A stretch of 64,000 nucleotides of DNA. It comes from Macrocystis pyrifera (taxonomy: Eukaryota > Sar > Phaeophyceae > Laminariales > Laminariaceae). Positions 35,442 to 45,489 of this stretch are shown piece by piece; the stretch's first letter is position 1, and each line of letters opens with the position of its first letter. The DNA lies in assembly GCA_031763025.1 (NCBI GenBank), contig JASSKH010000005.1, positions 13,596,528-13,660,527 on the forward strand. The letters are read 5' to 3'. A program made the position numbers and the translations under genes. Below the pieces are notes generated by a model that made no database searches, was not told the origin of the DNA, and saw nothing but the letters and a program-made list of their open reading frames with translations.

Positions 35442-35639
35442 AACAGCAACCTTCCGGTGGGTATTGCGCTTGTGAGTACGCACAAAGTCCCAATCCGGCC
35501 GAAGTAAGTATTAGTATGTACGCCAAGCGCAACAGCGCAAGAGTTTGTTTTGGTATGTACTCCCGCTGCTGCTGTACGTACATATTGCTGGACGAGACGA
35601 TAGATCGAAATGTGTTCAAGTACGTAGAACTTGCAGATA

Positions 35640-35792
35640 CAGCAGTAATGGTCCCTCTATGTATAGTGGCAGTCGGCACTGCTCCGCACACTAACTACAG
35701 TACCACGCTGGTGAATCCCCTTTGACAGGTGCCAAGCGATTCCACAGGCATTACAGCGAGCAGCCGACATTATAGAGGCACCACTACTGCTG
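35640..35792. mobile_element. MITE-2, complete copy (CAGCAGTA...TACTGCTG)
   Basis: The 153-bp element has inverted ends CAGCAGTAATGGTCCCTC and GAGGCACCACTACTGCTG, with TA on both sides. Inner sequence GCCGGTCGGCAC/GATTCACCAG is shared with other copies. It holds a TACAGTA at 35696-35702 where copies at 31.8 and 35.2 kb lack the extra bases. No coding capacity. Confidence 0.85.
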
Positions 35793-36189
35793 TATTGCTG
35801 CACATATAGGTCGCGCCGGTGATCTATTGGTTAAACTCGAAGATGACTTGTCAATACTACAACTTAAAGTAGAGTTGACAGAGTTGAATGGCATTGGTTC
35901 CCGAGTCTACCCACGAGCACGGATGCTTTTTTTTTCTCAAAATGACCCCATCCACCGTTGCCGAGAGCGCCTACTATAAGATTGTAACGTGTAACAGGCG
36001 CGATTCGGCGCGAGTCGCCAAGAGAAGAAAGGGCTGAACCCTTCTCGTTAAGCATGCATAGTCGGGAGGGGGGGGGAACACTACTATTTAACCCCGGATC
36101 TGAGCTACGGCTAGGAGGGAGCAGGTGTTTGCTACAACGATTACCCTGGGCTGGGTAAATCGATCGATCTTTTACCGCTATAGGTCAGT

Positions 36190-36262
36190 AGGTACTATAA
36201 TACCTTCACATTTGGCGTCGTCGGTAGGACACGGGTTCGAATCTCTCGCTTGCTGCGGCCGT
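36190..36262 (+). other. tRNA-like relic (B box only)
   Basis: GGGTTCGAATCTC matches an RNA polymerase III B box and GGTCAGTAGGTAC could be a worn A box, but the T stem does not pair and no anticodon arm forms. Probably a SINE or tRNA remnant. A similar reversed relic is at about 32465-32575 (AGTTCGAATCCCGCT). Confidence 0.25.
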
Positions 36263-36452
36263 TTTCTGTAGTTTATACTCGTACCGTTGGCCACTTTACA
36301 GACGAATCTATTGGAAGTTTGTTGATAGTTAACTTTTGGTTTACGACAGCAGTGGGAGATACCCAAACGATCCTTGTAATTTCGGGCAGGGTGACAAGGC
36401 CAACGTTCCTCTTCGTGCCGCTAACTGTCGTTCAGTTACGGTTACAGCAGTA

Positions 36453-36643
36453 CAGCAGTAATGGTACCTCTATATTGCCGGTCGGGTAGTGCCGATTGCC
36501 CGCTATAGTGCCTATGGAATCGCTTGGCATATAAATACCAGTATGGGATTCACCAGTGTGGTAGTTACTGCAGTGTGCGGAGTAGTGCCGGTCGCCGTTA
36601 TAGATAGTGCCGGTATGGCCATGTAGAGGGAGGGACCATGACA
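36453..36643. mobile_element. MITE-2 copy with worn right end
   Basis: Starts TACAGCAGTAATGGTACC directly after another TACAGCAGTA; the right inverted end is reduced to TAGAGGGAGGGACCATG. Confidence 0.75.
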
Positions 36644-36960
36644 TGTGGTGGTTTTGTTCCTTTTGCTTGTTTTTTTGTGTTGTCTGCCACATCTTCTGGG
36701 GGGCACGAACTTTTTCGGAGGGGGGGGGGGTTCTGTTTTTCCGATTATTTTTTCCTTTGTTTCTTTCGATTTTTGGATTTTTCCCTCTTTCGTATAATGT
36801 GTACGCCGTGCCTGTTGTGCCAAGGGTGTGTATGTTCTTGACATTCAACCGTTCTTTCTACCCGTCGACACCCAGCACACACGACCCGTGTCTGTGCCGA
36901 TTTTTCAATCCTACGGCCGATGCAGGACAATTTGTCCATTCACTTTTCAGTGCATATCTG
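36630..36960. mobile_element. LINE tail fragments
   Basis: A plus-oriented piece (reverse of GGGGATGTGGCAGACA and of the GGCACGACATACAC box) is followed at 36828-36960 by a minus-oriented tail (CATTCAACCGTTCTTTCTAC, CCCGTCGACACCCAGC). Both are diverged. Confidence 0.55.
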
Positions 36961-37162
36961 TTGAACCCATAATAATTGTAACGTGAAACAAAAATGGCTG
37001 TGACGGCCGTCGCGAGCTACGTCGATAGCCGCGGAGTTTTTTTTTTGTTGTTGGAAAAATGCGACATTTTCGACCGAAATTACCCCAAAATACCCCGAAG
37101 TGGGCGCTCATGGCACCCGCACGCACAGCATGCTCACAGATCAAGCCGTACTGCTGTAAAGC

Positions 37163-37193
<31 letters not shown>

Positions 37194-37476
37194 ACATACG
37201 ATACGATATACATATACTGCTGTTACATGTGGCTGACATATCAGTAATGGTCTATACCAGGGGCAAGTCTCACTCAAGCAACACACCGGCAGTATTCATA
37301 CGATTTTTTTTGCACTCACGCCGAATCCATGGCCAGCCACAGGAGGACCTCATGGCCCCTCTACATGCCAAAACCACACCCAGTCACAGGTACTAATTGC
37401 CTCTCGACAACGCCTAAACGATTTTTTCACGACGTGATTCACCCAGTCATTGCACATGTATCTTTATCTACTGCTG

Positions 37477-37512
<36 letters not shown>

Positions 37513-37869
37513 ATCACAGCCGTGTCCTCCTCTAGCTCCTGCCTCGCCGCCTTCTGTTGCGCCTCCTCCTTCCACTCGTTGAAGACTTGAGTGCTTTGAA
37601 AAGGACGGAAAAAGTCCGGAATTCCGGTGCGCAGCTGCTAGCGCTACCGCCTCTGCTGCCTTCTTGTCGTCAGCAGTGTTCTCGCCCCCCCCCTAATGAA
37701 TGACCCTAGCCTTGCTGTGCGCGTGTGTGTTGTATCGTACAGAGCATTTTTAGTGTGTAGGTTCATCTGGGTCTGTGTCATGTACGAGCGGTGAAACAAA
37801 ATTACGAATATCTCGGGAAGAGTCGTTTTTCTCAGAGAACACTCACTTCGTACTGCTTGTAACCCTCCA

Positions 37870-38035
37870 GATGTGTGTGTTCTTCGTTCTTTCTACCCGT
37901 CGACACCGAGCGCAACCAGTGTCCGTGCCGATTCTTCAATCCTAGAGAGATACAACAAGTTCTGTGGTCACACAACTACGCCACAGAGATACTACGTTGT
38001 TGCGTATGTGTTGTATGTGTGTGTGTTATTCGCAT
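37870..38035 (-). mobile_element. LINE 3'-tail copy left of the 834-bp element
   Basis: Full tail from GTTCTTTCTACCCGTCGAC to ATACTACGTTGTTGCG. The next tail copy begins right after the 834-bp element, whose TAA duplication lies in the CATTAAACCG start of that copy. Confidence 0.7.
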
Positions 38036-38038
38036 TAA

Positions 38039-38872
38039 GACCTATGCCAATGGAAACGCGAAGTCCAAAAGTTTTCTTTCAAAAATATTGCTGCAAAAAA
38101 AACAGCCGAAAATATCCTCGTACCGCCGCTGTGGGAAAAAACGGAAAAAATGTCTGATTTTTTCTTCTTTTTTCTTCTAGCGGCTGCAGGCGGCGCAATC
38201 TGTTTTCTCTCGTTGCAAATTGTCAACACGCTGATAGAAAACAGATCGTGCGACGGTAGATGCTCGATCTCGATATAGACTCAGCCCACAGCCAACCCGT
38301 TTGGTGTCGAGCAAGGCCAACGAGTATAGATGACGGCATCGAAGATAGAAAGTGAATACATGCTCTAGGGGGCGAGAGCTTGCCGGCGGCGTCCTGCGGT
38401 ATCCTCCCAAACCTGAAAAAAAAAAAACTTCTTTTTGCCTTTGGAGACGGGTCGAGAATTTTGTCTTCTGTTTTGTACACACCAGCGGCTAATTGTTTTT
38501 TATCGTACGCCTGGCCAGCGCCCGCCACGTCACTGGCCATTGTGTGAAGACGATGACCCAAGGGTGGGTCGGAGCCCCTAACGAGCGCACTCCGTTCAGA
38601 ATTCACGACGCAATCGTTGGTTTTGTCGATCGATGACTGTCGAGGACTCGGAATCTCGCCGCTTCGAACCAAAGATCGGCCTGAGTTTTTCTCAAGCCGA
38701 ACTTGGCCCAACATCGGCCCCAGATTTGCTTTTTTCGGGCTTTCCCAAAAGTTGGGAACTTTTTTTTTTTTCTAAACGCGCCCATCATAGGAAGCGTGTT
38801 CTAAAAACCTTTGGCGGGAATCTATGGAATTCAACCTTTTATTGATACTTCGCTTTCCGATTGCCATAGGTC
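38039..38872. mobile_element. 834-bp DNA transposon with 3-bp target duplication (copy 2)
   Basis: Ends GACCTATGCCAATGGAAACG and TTCCGATTGCCATAGGTC are bounded by TAA (38036-38038, 38873-38875). The flanks CAT and ACCG rejoin to CATTAAACCG, the normal start of the LINE tail, so the empty site is known. Same orientation as copy 1, 4.9 kb away. Confidence 0.82.
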
Positions 38873-38875
38873 TAA

Positions 38876-41370
38876 ACCGTTCTTTCTACGCGTCGACATC
38901 CAGCACAACCAGTGTGCGTGCCGATTCTTCAATCCTAGAGAGATACAAGTTATGTGGTCACAAAGCTACGCCACAGATATACTACGTTGCACAGCAGTAC
39001 ACAATGCAATGCCATGCCATCATACTGGATACGACAGGCAGGACATACACATTCTATGAAATAGAGAAACGAAAGAAAACAAAGAACTAACAAAAACAAA
39101 CAAGACAAATTGAAAGATAAAAAGAAAAAAGAAAAACTAACAAAGAAACAAACTGTCGTGCCCCCCCGCAGGGGATGTGGCAGACACTTGCAAAGAACGA
39201 GCTGAAAAGAAAAGAAATAGAAGCAAAAACACCACTTCTTGTAAACACAGAGTAAGACTAAGAACCAAGGGAAAATAACAAACCAAAGCACAAAGCACCC
39301 TCCAGGTAGTGGCAGCAGTTTGTGGTACGAGTAGCATAGCCAGATTCTCCCTGCTATTAATAGTCCGCCTGGTACCTTGCTATCCTGTCTGCCTTCCCCG
39401 TCTTGCGTTCGTCAACTATGCCCCGCCCCTCGGCGTTAGACAATACGAAACAAGCAAAGCAGGCACGTCATCCACCCACGCCGCACGACTCCTTTAATAA
39501 GGCTTATCAATAGAAGAAAGGAAGAGCAAGAAATGAAATGAAAGTCACAAAGGATCAGCGCAAGAAAGAAATAATAAAGAAGACAAAGGAAGACCACGTT
39601 CGAACCAGCTGCACCAGTTGGCGCCACGAGTATTGTAGGCATGTTCTACTTCCTAGTCGGCCTGGTGCCTTGCTACCCTGTCTGCCATCTCCTTCCTACT
39701 TTCGTCCACCGCGGTTTCCCTTCTACTCTTCCTGTTCCCCCCCCCTCTCCGCATTCCCTTGGTCGGGTTTCCTTCCACCCCAACTGTTGCCCCCCCCCTC
39801 CCCCCATTCCCTTGGACACCACCCACGGCGGATGCGCGGCACTGCCTACTCAGCTCAGCCTCATCCTCGTGCCACCCCAACATGAACCGTTCGGCTGCTG
39901 CGAGGATCCCCCGATACCACTTCCCCGCCTTTTTTGCTGCAGTGGACCACAGCGCGGTCTCAACTCCAAACACCAAGGGGGCAACTTCCGTTGATCCTTC
40001 GGTGACTCGGAACTCCCTGAGGTCTTCGACGAGGCATCTATGCCAAGTCTTAAACTGTCTGCCAGGTCTCGGGTTCTCCCCACCAGCCATCGTCCCGAAC
40101 GTTTCCCGACTGGCTAATCGTTCCTTGCTTTGCCGTGCCACGACCCCCGCAAAGAAGATACCGCCCTTTACGAATGGTCGTTTGGATGCTCTCGCGACAT
40201 GTCATGTTGTGGGCCTTCGCGTACGAGAGGGTGGCATGGTCAGTACGAAGTCGGCGCTGGAAGCAACAGGACTTGGTGGTGAGCCGTTCGAACCTTGGCA
40301 AAATGTTCCACTGTGAGGGTCAACGTCACACACCCATACAGCAGGGTCTCAATCACCTCAGCCTTCAGCATTCGGACTTTCAGGCTAAGGGGGGCGGTCG
40401 TCCTATCATACAACTCCGGGCCGAACCGTTTGTGGCATGCTCGCATGAGACGGATCCGTCGGTCGATTTCGAGCGAGAGGTCAGCGTTTTCGTGGATAAT
40501 GCAGCCCAGATATAAGAACTGGGCCGTCTGTATATACCTCTGGCCTGCTGCTTCGATGACGAGCGGTGGTACAAGGGTTGTCTGGTCTGGTGTTCGTAGA
40601 AGCATCGTCTCTGTCTTCGTTTCCGACACCGTGAGGCCTGCTGCTTCGAAGACAGTCACGATGACTGTTATCATTTTCGCGAGCCCTTCAGCCGACTTCG
40701 AGACAATTCCTACATCATCGACGTACAACATGCCCCATGCAGCCCTTCGCACGCACGCCAACGGCTCCTGCTCCTCCGTTCCGACTTCTCCAGCATCACT
40801 GAGTTGGACCAAATCCCTTTCGATGGCTTCGTCTTGGCTGAAGCGTACTATTAATAGTACGACGTGTAACGCAGCAGCGAAGAACACGTTGAACAGTAAC
40901 GGTGATAGCACACGGCCTTGCCGCAGCCCCTGCGTGACATCAAACCATTCCGAGTGCTCGCCGTCATCCGTACGCACGCGAGCCCGCATGCCATCGTGGA
41001 AATAATTGGATAATTCTCAGCATCTTGGTTAGTACGCCAAAGGGTGTGAGTGCCTCCCATTGCAGCTCTCTCTCGGTCGACAGAGTCGTGCGCAATCTGC
41101 AGATCGATGAAGCACACGTACAGGGGGATTTTCCTGTGTCGTCCGAACTCTTGCGACTGGCGCACGACGAACAACATGTCAATCGTATATCGTGCGGGGC
41201 GGAAGCCGCACTGTTCCTCCGGGAGTAATTTATCGGTCTCGCAGTAGTTGCTGAGGCGGGACGCGACGATTTTCAACAAAACTTGGTCTGCGTAGGGAAC
41301 AAGCGAGATCCTTGTGTAGTTGTTGCAATCAGTTCGGTCCTTCTTTTGCGTAAGCACAACAGTACACAAT
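38876..41370 (-). mobile_element. LINE (non-LTR retrotransposon) copy 2, 5'-truncated
   Basis: The element reads on the minus strand and starts at 41370, inside the reverse transcriptase, so the endonuclease part is missing. It ends at about 38876 with the common tail found all over the window. The 3' untranslated part (about 38876-39640) contains the CCCCCCGCAGGGGATGTGG box shared with copies 1 and 3. Five-prime truncation is usual for LINEs copied by target-primed reverse transcription. Its low-coordinate end abuts the 834-bp inverted-repeat element at 38039-38872. Confidence 0.85.
39653..41369 (-). pseudogene. LINE reverse transcriptase remnant (copy 2)
   Basis: The translation begins in RT motif 0/1-2 (DRTDCNNYTRISLVPYADQV, then LLPEEQCGFRPARYTIDML). 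It continues through motif A (IPLYVCFIDLQIAHDSVDRE), motif B ([17 protein letters not shown]) and the catalytic motif C YVDD at 40714-40725, then a thumb and C-terminal region ([36 protein letters not shown]). Frameshifts near 41080, 41000 and 40265 break it; the last looks like an 11-base deletion compared with copy 3. At 40849-40856 the gene carries an in-frame 6-base addition forming TATTAATA (VVLLIVRF instead of the likely VVLVRF). The family resembles R2/RTE-like LINE polymerases of protists. Not functional. Confidence 0.85.
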
Positions 41371-43005
41371 GGTTGTCATACCAGGCACTGGATATGACAG
41401 GCACGACATGCATATTCTATGAGAGAAAACGAAAGCAAATAAAAAAAGACGAGAGCAAAGAAAAAAGAAAACAGATCGAAAGGGATACGTAAAGGAGAGA
41501 AGAAAAGAAAAGAAAAGAAAAGAAACTGTCGTGCCTCCCCGCAGGGGATGTCGGTGATGTGGCAGACACTTGGGAAAAAAAGCGTGCTAAGGAAAGAAAC
41601 ACCACTCTACTAATAAGCAGAGTAAGACTACAGCAGTAAGAACCATGGGAAAATGACGGGCGAACCAAAGCACAAAGCACCCTCCAGGTAGTGGCAGCAG
41701 TTTGTGCTACGAGCAGCATAGCCAGGTTCTCCCTGCTAGTCCGCCTGGTACCTTGCTACCCTGTCTGCTGTCTCCGTCCTGCGTTCGTCAACTATGCCCC
41801 GCCACTCGGCGTTAGACGATACGCAACAAGCAAAGCAGGCTCGTCATCCACCCACTCCGCACGACTCCTTTAATAAGGCTTAATCAACAGAAGCAAGAAG
41901 AAATAAAATGAAAATCACAGAGGATCAAGCGCGAAAACAAAAAGCAAAAAAATAAAGAAGACAACGGAAGACCACGTTCGAACCAGCTGCACCAGTTGGC
42001 GGTACGAGTAGTATAGGCATGTGCTACTTCCTGGTCGGCCTGGTGCCTTGCTACCCTGTCTGCCATCTCCTTCCTACTTTCGTCCACCGCGGTTTCCCTT
42101 CTACTCCTCCTGTTGCCCCCCCTCTCCGCATCCCCTTGGTCGGGTTTCCTTCCACTCCTCTTGTTGCCCCCCATCCCCCCACTCCCTTGGACACCACCCA
42201 CGGCGGATGCGCGGCACTGCCTACTCAGCTCAGCCTCATCCTCGTGCCACCCCACCATGAACCGTTCGGCTGCTGCGAGGATCCCCCGATACCACTTCCC
42301 CGCCTTTTTTGCTGCAGTGGACCACAGCGCGGTCTCAACTCCAAACACCAAGGGGGCAACTTCCGTTGATCCTTCGGTGACTCGGAACTCCCTGAGGTCT
42401 TCGACGAGGCATCTATGCCAAGTCTTAAACTGTCTGCCAGGTCTCGGGTTCTCCCCACCAGCCATCGTCCCGAACATTACCTGACTGGGTAATCGTTCCT
42501 TGCTTTGCCGTGCCACGCCCCTCGCAAAGAAGAGCCGCCGTTTGCGAATGGTCGTTTCGATGCTCTCGCAACGTGTCATGTCGAGGGCCTTCGCGTACGA
42601 GAGGGTGGTATGGTCGGTACGAAGTCGGCGCTAGAAGCCAATGACTCGCAACAGGACTTGGTGGTGAGCCGTTCGAAGCTTGGCAAAGTGTTCCGCTCTG
42701 AGGGTCCACGTCACACACCCATACAGCAGGGTCTCAATCACGTCGGCCTTCAGCGTTCGGACTTTCAGGCTAAGGGGGGCGGCCGTCCTATCGTACAACT
42801 CCGGGCCGAACCGTTTGAGGCATGCTCGCACGAGACGGATCCGTCCGTCGATTTCGAGCGAGAGGTCAACGTTTTCGTGGATAATGCCGCCTAGGTATAA
42901 ATAAGAACCGGGCCGTCTATACATACCTCTGGCATGCTGCTTCGATGACGAGCGAGCGGTGGTGCGAGGGTTGTCTGGTCTGGTGTTCGTAGAAGCATCG
43001 TCCCT
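41371..43005 (-). mobile_element. LINE copy 3, 5'-truncated
   Basis: This copy is directly adjacent to copy 2 in the same orientation. It starts at about 43005 after the RT catalytic motif and lacks the last ~130 bp of the tail that copy 2 has. It is close enough in sequence to copy 2 to act as an empty-site comparator for the small insertions described in the findings: CTAG at 41736-41739 versus CTATTAATAG in copy 2, and the extra CAGCAGTA at about 41631-41638. Confidence 0.85.
41998..42960 (-). pseudogene. LINE polyprotein C-terminal remnant (copy 3)
   Basis: It encodes YLYLGGIIHENVDLSLEIDG, LLRVIGF, then a single TAG where the family has Gln (F-Q-RRLRTDH), and continues MTRCESIETTIRKRRLFFA, PRPGRQFKTWHRCLVEDLRE and WYRGILAAAERFMVGWHEDE to a stop. 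Apart from that nonsense codon the C-terminal domain is intact, so this copy is younger or better kept than the other two. Confidence 0.8.
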
Positions 43006-43294
43006 GGATTGATGAAAGGAATCGTTTGGCGCACTCTTTTTAAAAATCGTGCATATGGCGAGTGATCCTGAAGAAAACGAATGAAGTCGACCTTCCAGGT
43101 TCAATTTCTTTTTAATAGTTCGATCAAATTTCACTTTTTCACAACAACGAAATTCCCCGTCTCGAGAAAATGTTCATCTTGCTGTCCTAATCCGTTGAGA
43201 TATTGGATCCGTTGAGATATTGGAGGATCATCCTAAGTTCCCCGGTCCCAAGAAACGAATTACTACTGTGAGTGTGTTCCGGTTTATGTGTGTG

Positions 43295-43515
43295 TGTTCT
43301 GTTAGAGGGAATGGGGGGAGGGGTAACAGCAGGAGGGGTAGAGGGAACACCGTACAAGTGTATGGGGGCAGGGGGGGGAACAGGAGGAGTAGAAGGGAAA
43401 CCGCGGTAGAAGAGAGTAGCAGAGAGACCGCAGATAGGGTAGCAAGGTACCAGGCCGACTAATAGGTTGGACTTTTCTTTGCTACTCGTACCGCCAACTG
43501 CTGCGGCCGTTCGGT
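43295..43515 (+). mobile_element. LINE fragment, opposite orientation
   Basis: The sequence GGTAGCAAGGTACCAGGCCG... with its GGAGGAG flank is the reverse complement of the LINE region at about 39600-39830 (GGCCTGGTGCCTTGCTACC). It is only ~220 bp long and lies head-to-head with copy 3. Confidence 0.65.
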
Positions 43516-43696
43516 ATGCATTTTGATTTTTTTCCCTTCTTATCCTTATGAAAGAAGTACTACATAGTGGGTGGGTGACGAGCGTATTTTGGCCCACTCA
43601 CTATTGCTCTTTTTACTTAGTTAAGTGTTCACCGGGATGCATAGTCCCCTTTTTCCTTCTCGTATATTTCCCCTTGCACGTCCCTTTTGGCTCATG

Positions 43697-44058
43697 CTCG
43701 GGGTAAGTATGTATGTGTGTGAGCTTTGGCTTCCCATTTTATTTATTTATTTGGGATTCTTCTCCTTTTCTTTTTCTTTTTCTTGTTCTTTTTCGGTTTG
43801 GTTTTTTCGTTGCTTCTCTTTCTTTATGGTGTATTTTGGTTGCTGGCGTATGTATGTATGTTGTGTCGGCCGCACCTAGTGCGAAGGCATGGTATTACGT
43901 AGGCTATTAATGCATCACGGTGTGTTATCTCTGTGTCGTAGTCTGTGACCACAGAGCTCGTATCTTTCTAGGGTGAAGAATCAGCACGGACACTGGGCTT
44001 GCTGGATGTCGACGAGTAGAAGAACGGTTTAATGTGAAGAACACACACACACACATTA
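43697..44058 (+). mobile_element. LINE-tail repeat, inverted partner of 28.7 kb
   Basis: Mirror of 28717-29087. It ends GGTTTAATGTGAAGAACACA followed by an AC run, showing that this repeat's 3' terminus is a short (AC)n tail. Another tail copy in the opposite direction starts immediately after, giving a tail-to-tail pair. Confidence 0.8.
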
Positions 44059-44215
44059 AACCTTCCTTTCTACCCGTCGACATCCAGCACAACCAGTGTC
44101 CGTGCCGATTCTTCAATCCTAGAGAGATACAACAAGTTCTGTGGTCACAAAACTACGCCGATGCTACATTGCTACGTACGTAAGCAGTAAAAACAAGGCA
44201 GTAGACAATGCAATT
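44058..44215 (-). mobile_element. LINE 3'-tail copy
   Basis: CATTAAACCTTCCTTTCTAC, CCGTCGACATCCAGCAC and CTAGAGAGATACAACAAG boxes in the usual order. It carries the unmodified CCTAGAGAG site that has an insertion in the copy at 45.2 kb. Confidence 0.75.
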
Positions 44216-44475
44216 TTTTTTTTTTTTTTTTTTTTTTTTCATCATCACTTTTACTTTCCAGCCCACTCGTAGGAGGTTTTACCCTCGACGATCTTCTGGA
44301 CAAGCCGTGGTCACAGGTGTCGTCCCTTCGCCCCCCCGGTACGTGCCTTTATTTTTTATCGCGCATAGGGTTCAGCATTCCCACTGCTCGTCGATTTTCA
44401 TCGAATGTACAGCTAACTCACGCTCTCGCGCTTTCCGCTGATCAATTTTATGCAAGAAAAAGTCCCTACGAGCAA
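44208..44475 (-). mobile_element. SINE copy lacking its tRNA head
   Basis: The poly(A) tail (T run at 44216-44239) and the body to AAGTCCCTACGAGC are intact; 5' truncated before the A and B boxes, then fused to a LINE-tail piece. Confidence 0.78.
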
Positions 44476-45100
44476 TGCCATGTCATCATGCTGGATACGA
44501 CAGGCACGACATACGTATTCTATGAAAGAGAGAAAAAATATAGGATGAAAAGGTTCAAAGAAAAAAAAAATTAAAAAAAATCTCCAAGGAGACCTGCGTC
44601 TATTTAATAGAGATAGAGATAGGGCGTTCGCCGGTGTCTTTGGATTTCGGAACAACTACCTCCACCGCGAGAAAAATGTATCTTGATGCTGGGGAAATTG
44701 TGGACAAATTGTCTTGCATGGACGATAGAGGGATGCAAGTTCTGTGGTCACAAAACTACGCCACAATAAATACTATTCATATCATACATTGTTTTTATGC
44801 TGTAAACAGAGTAGACAATGCAATGCCATGTTCGTCATACTGGATATGACGGGCACGACATGTATTTTCTATGAAAGAAAGAAAACAAATGAAACACAAA
44901 AAAACAAGTCGCAAGAGAAAAAGAAAAAGAAATGAAAAACTGTCGTGTCCCCCCGCAGGGGATGTGGCAAGACACTATTAATACTATAGAACGAGCTCAA
45001 GAAACAATACCGCTATAGGTGAACAGAGTAAGATGAAGAACCAAGGGAAAATAGGGCTAACCAAAGCACAAAAACAAAGAAACAAAAAAACAAGAACTAA
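44470..45100 (-). mobile_element. LINE 3'-region copies (two partial units)
   Basis: The first piece (about 44470-44545) has the GGCACGACATACGTATTC box. A second unit from about 44725 has TTCTGTGGTCACAAAACTAC, the GACATGTATTTTCTATG box, CCCCCCGCAGGGGATGTGG and GAACGAGCTCAAGAAAC. A TATTAATA word at 44976-44983 sits where copy 1 has a simple GTAC. Confidence 0.7.
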
Positions 45101-45189
45101 ACAAAAGAGAAAAAAGTATGATTACATGGCATTTCACCGCTACAGCAGTAGTCTACTCTGCTCACTGCATGTATTTGGTGGTAAGTATC

Positions 45190-45312
45190 TGTGTTGTAGT
45201 TTTTTTACCACAGAGCTTGTAACTCTCTATTAATATTAGGATTGAAGAATCGGCACGGACACTGGTTGTCGACGGGTAGAAGGAATGGTTTAATATGAAG
45301 AACACAAATTAT
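45190..45312 (+). mobile_element. LINE 3'-tail copy with extra TTAATATTA
   Basis: Tail boxes ACCACAGAGCTTGTA, GAAGAATCGGCACGGACAC and GTCGACGGGTAGAAGG end in GGTTTAATATGAAGAACAC. At 45228 the sequence CTCTCTA-TTAATATTA-GG replaces CTCTCTAGG of other copies. Confidence 0.75.
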
Positions 45313-45489
45313 ATTAAATAGTGATCTCAACACTTATTCAAGAAAATGGATGATATATATAAGGTACCAGGTAGGTTATATACACTGCTGCTGCGGTTGT
45401 TTAGGAGATGGATGAACTATTAATAGCGCCAACATGTGGTTGATTGGGTTTGCAGCAGAGAGCTCTCTCCAACTTTTTCGAAAAAGGGT

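Noticed and set aside
35156..35691. Frames encoding long KQAS or ACLL repeats
   Set aside because: Produced by the (CTTG)n microsatellite.
38985..39005. CACAGCAGTACAC as another footprint
   Set aside because: Other LINE-tail copies have GCAGAGTAGACAATG here, so it is explained by point changes, not an insertion.
40295..41005. 236-codon plus-strand frame opposite the reverse transcriptase
   Set aside because: It is the antisense shadow of the minus-strand RT, which has recognisable motifs including YVDD.
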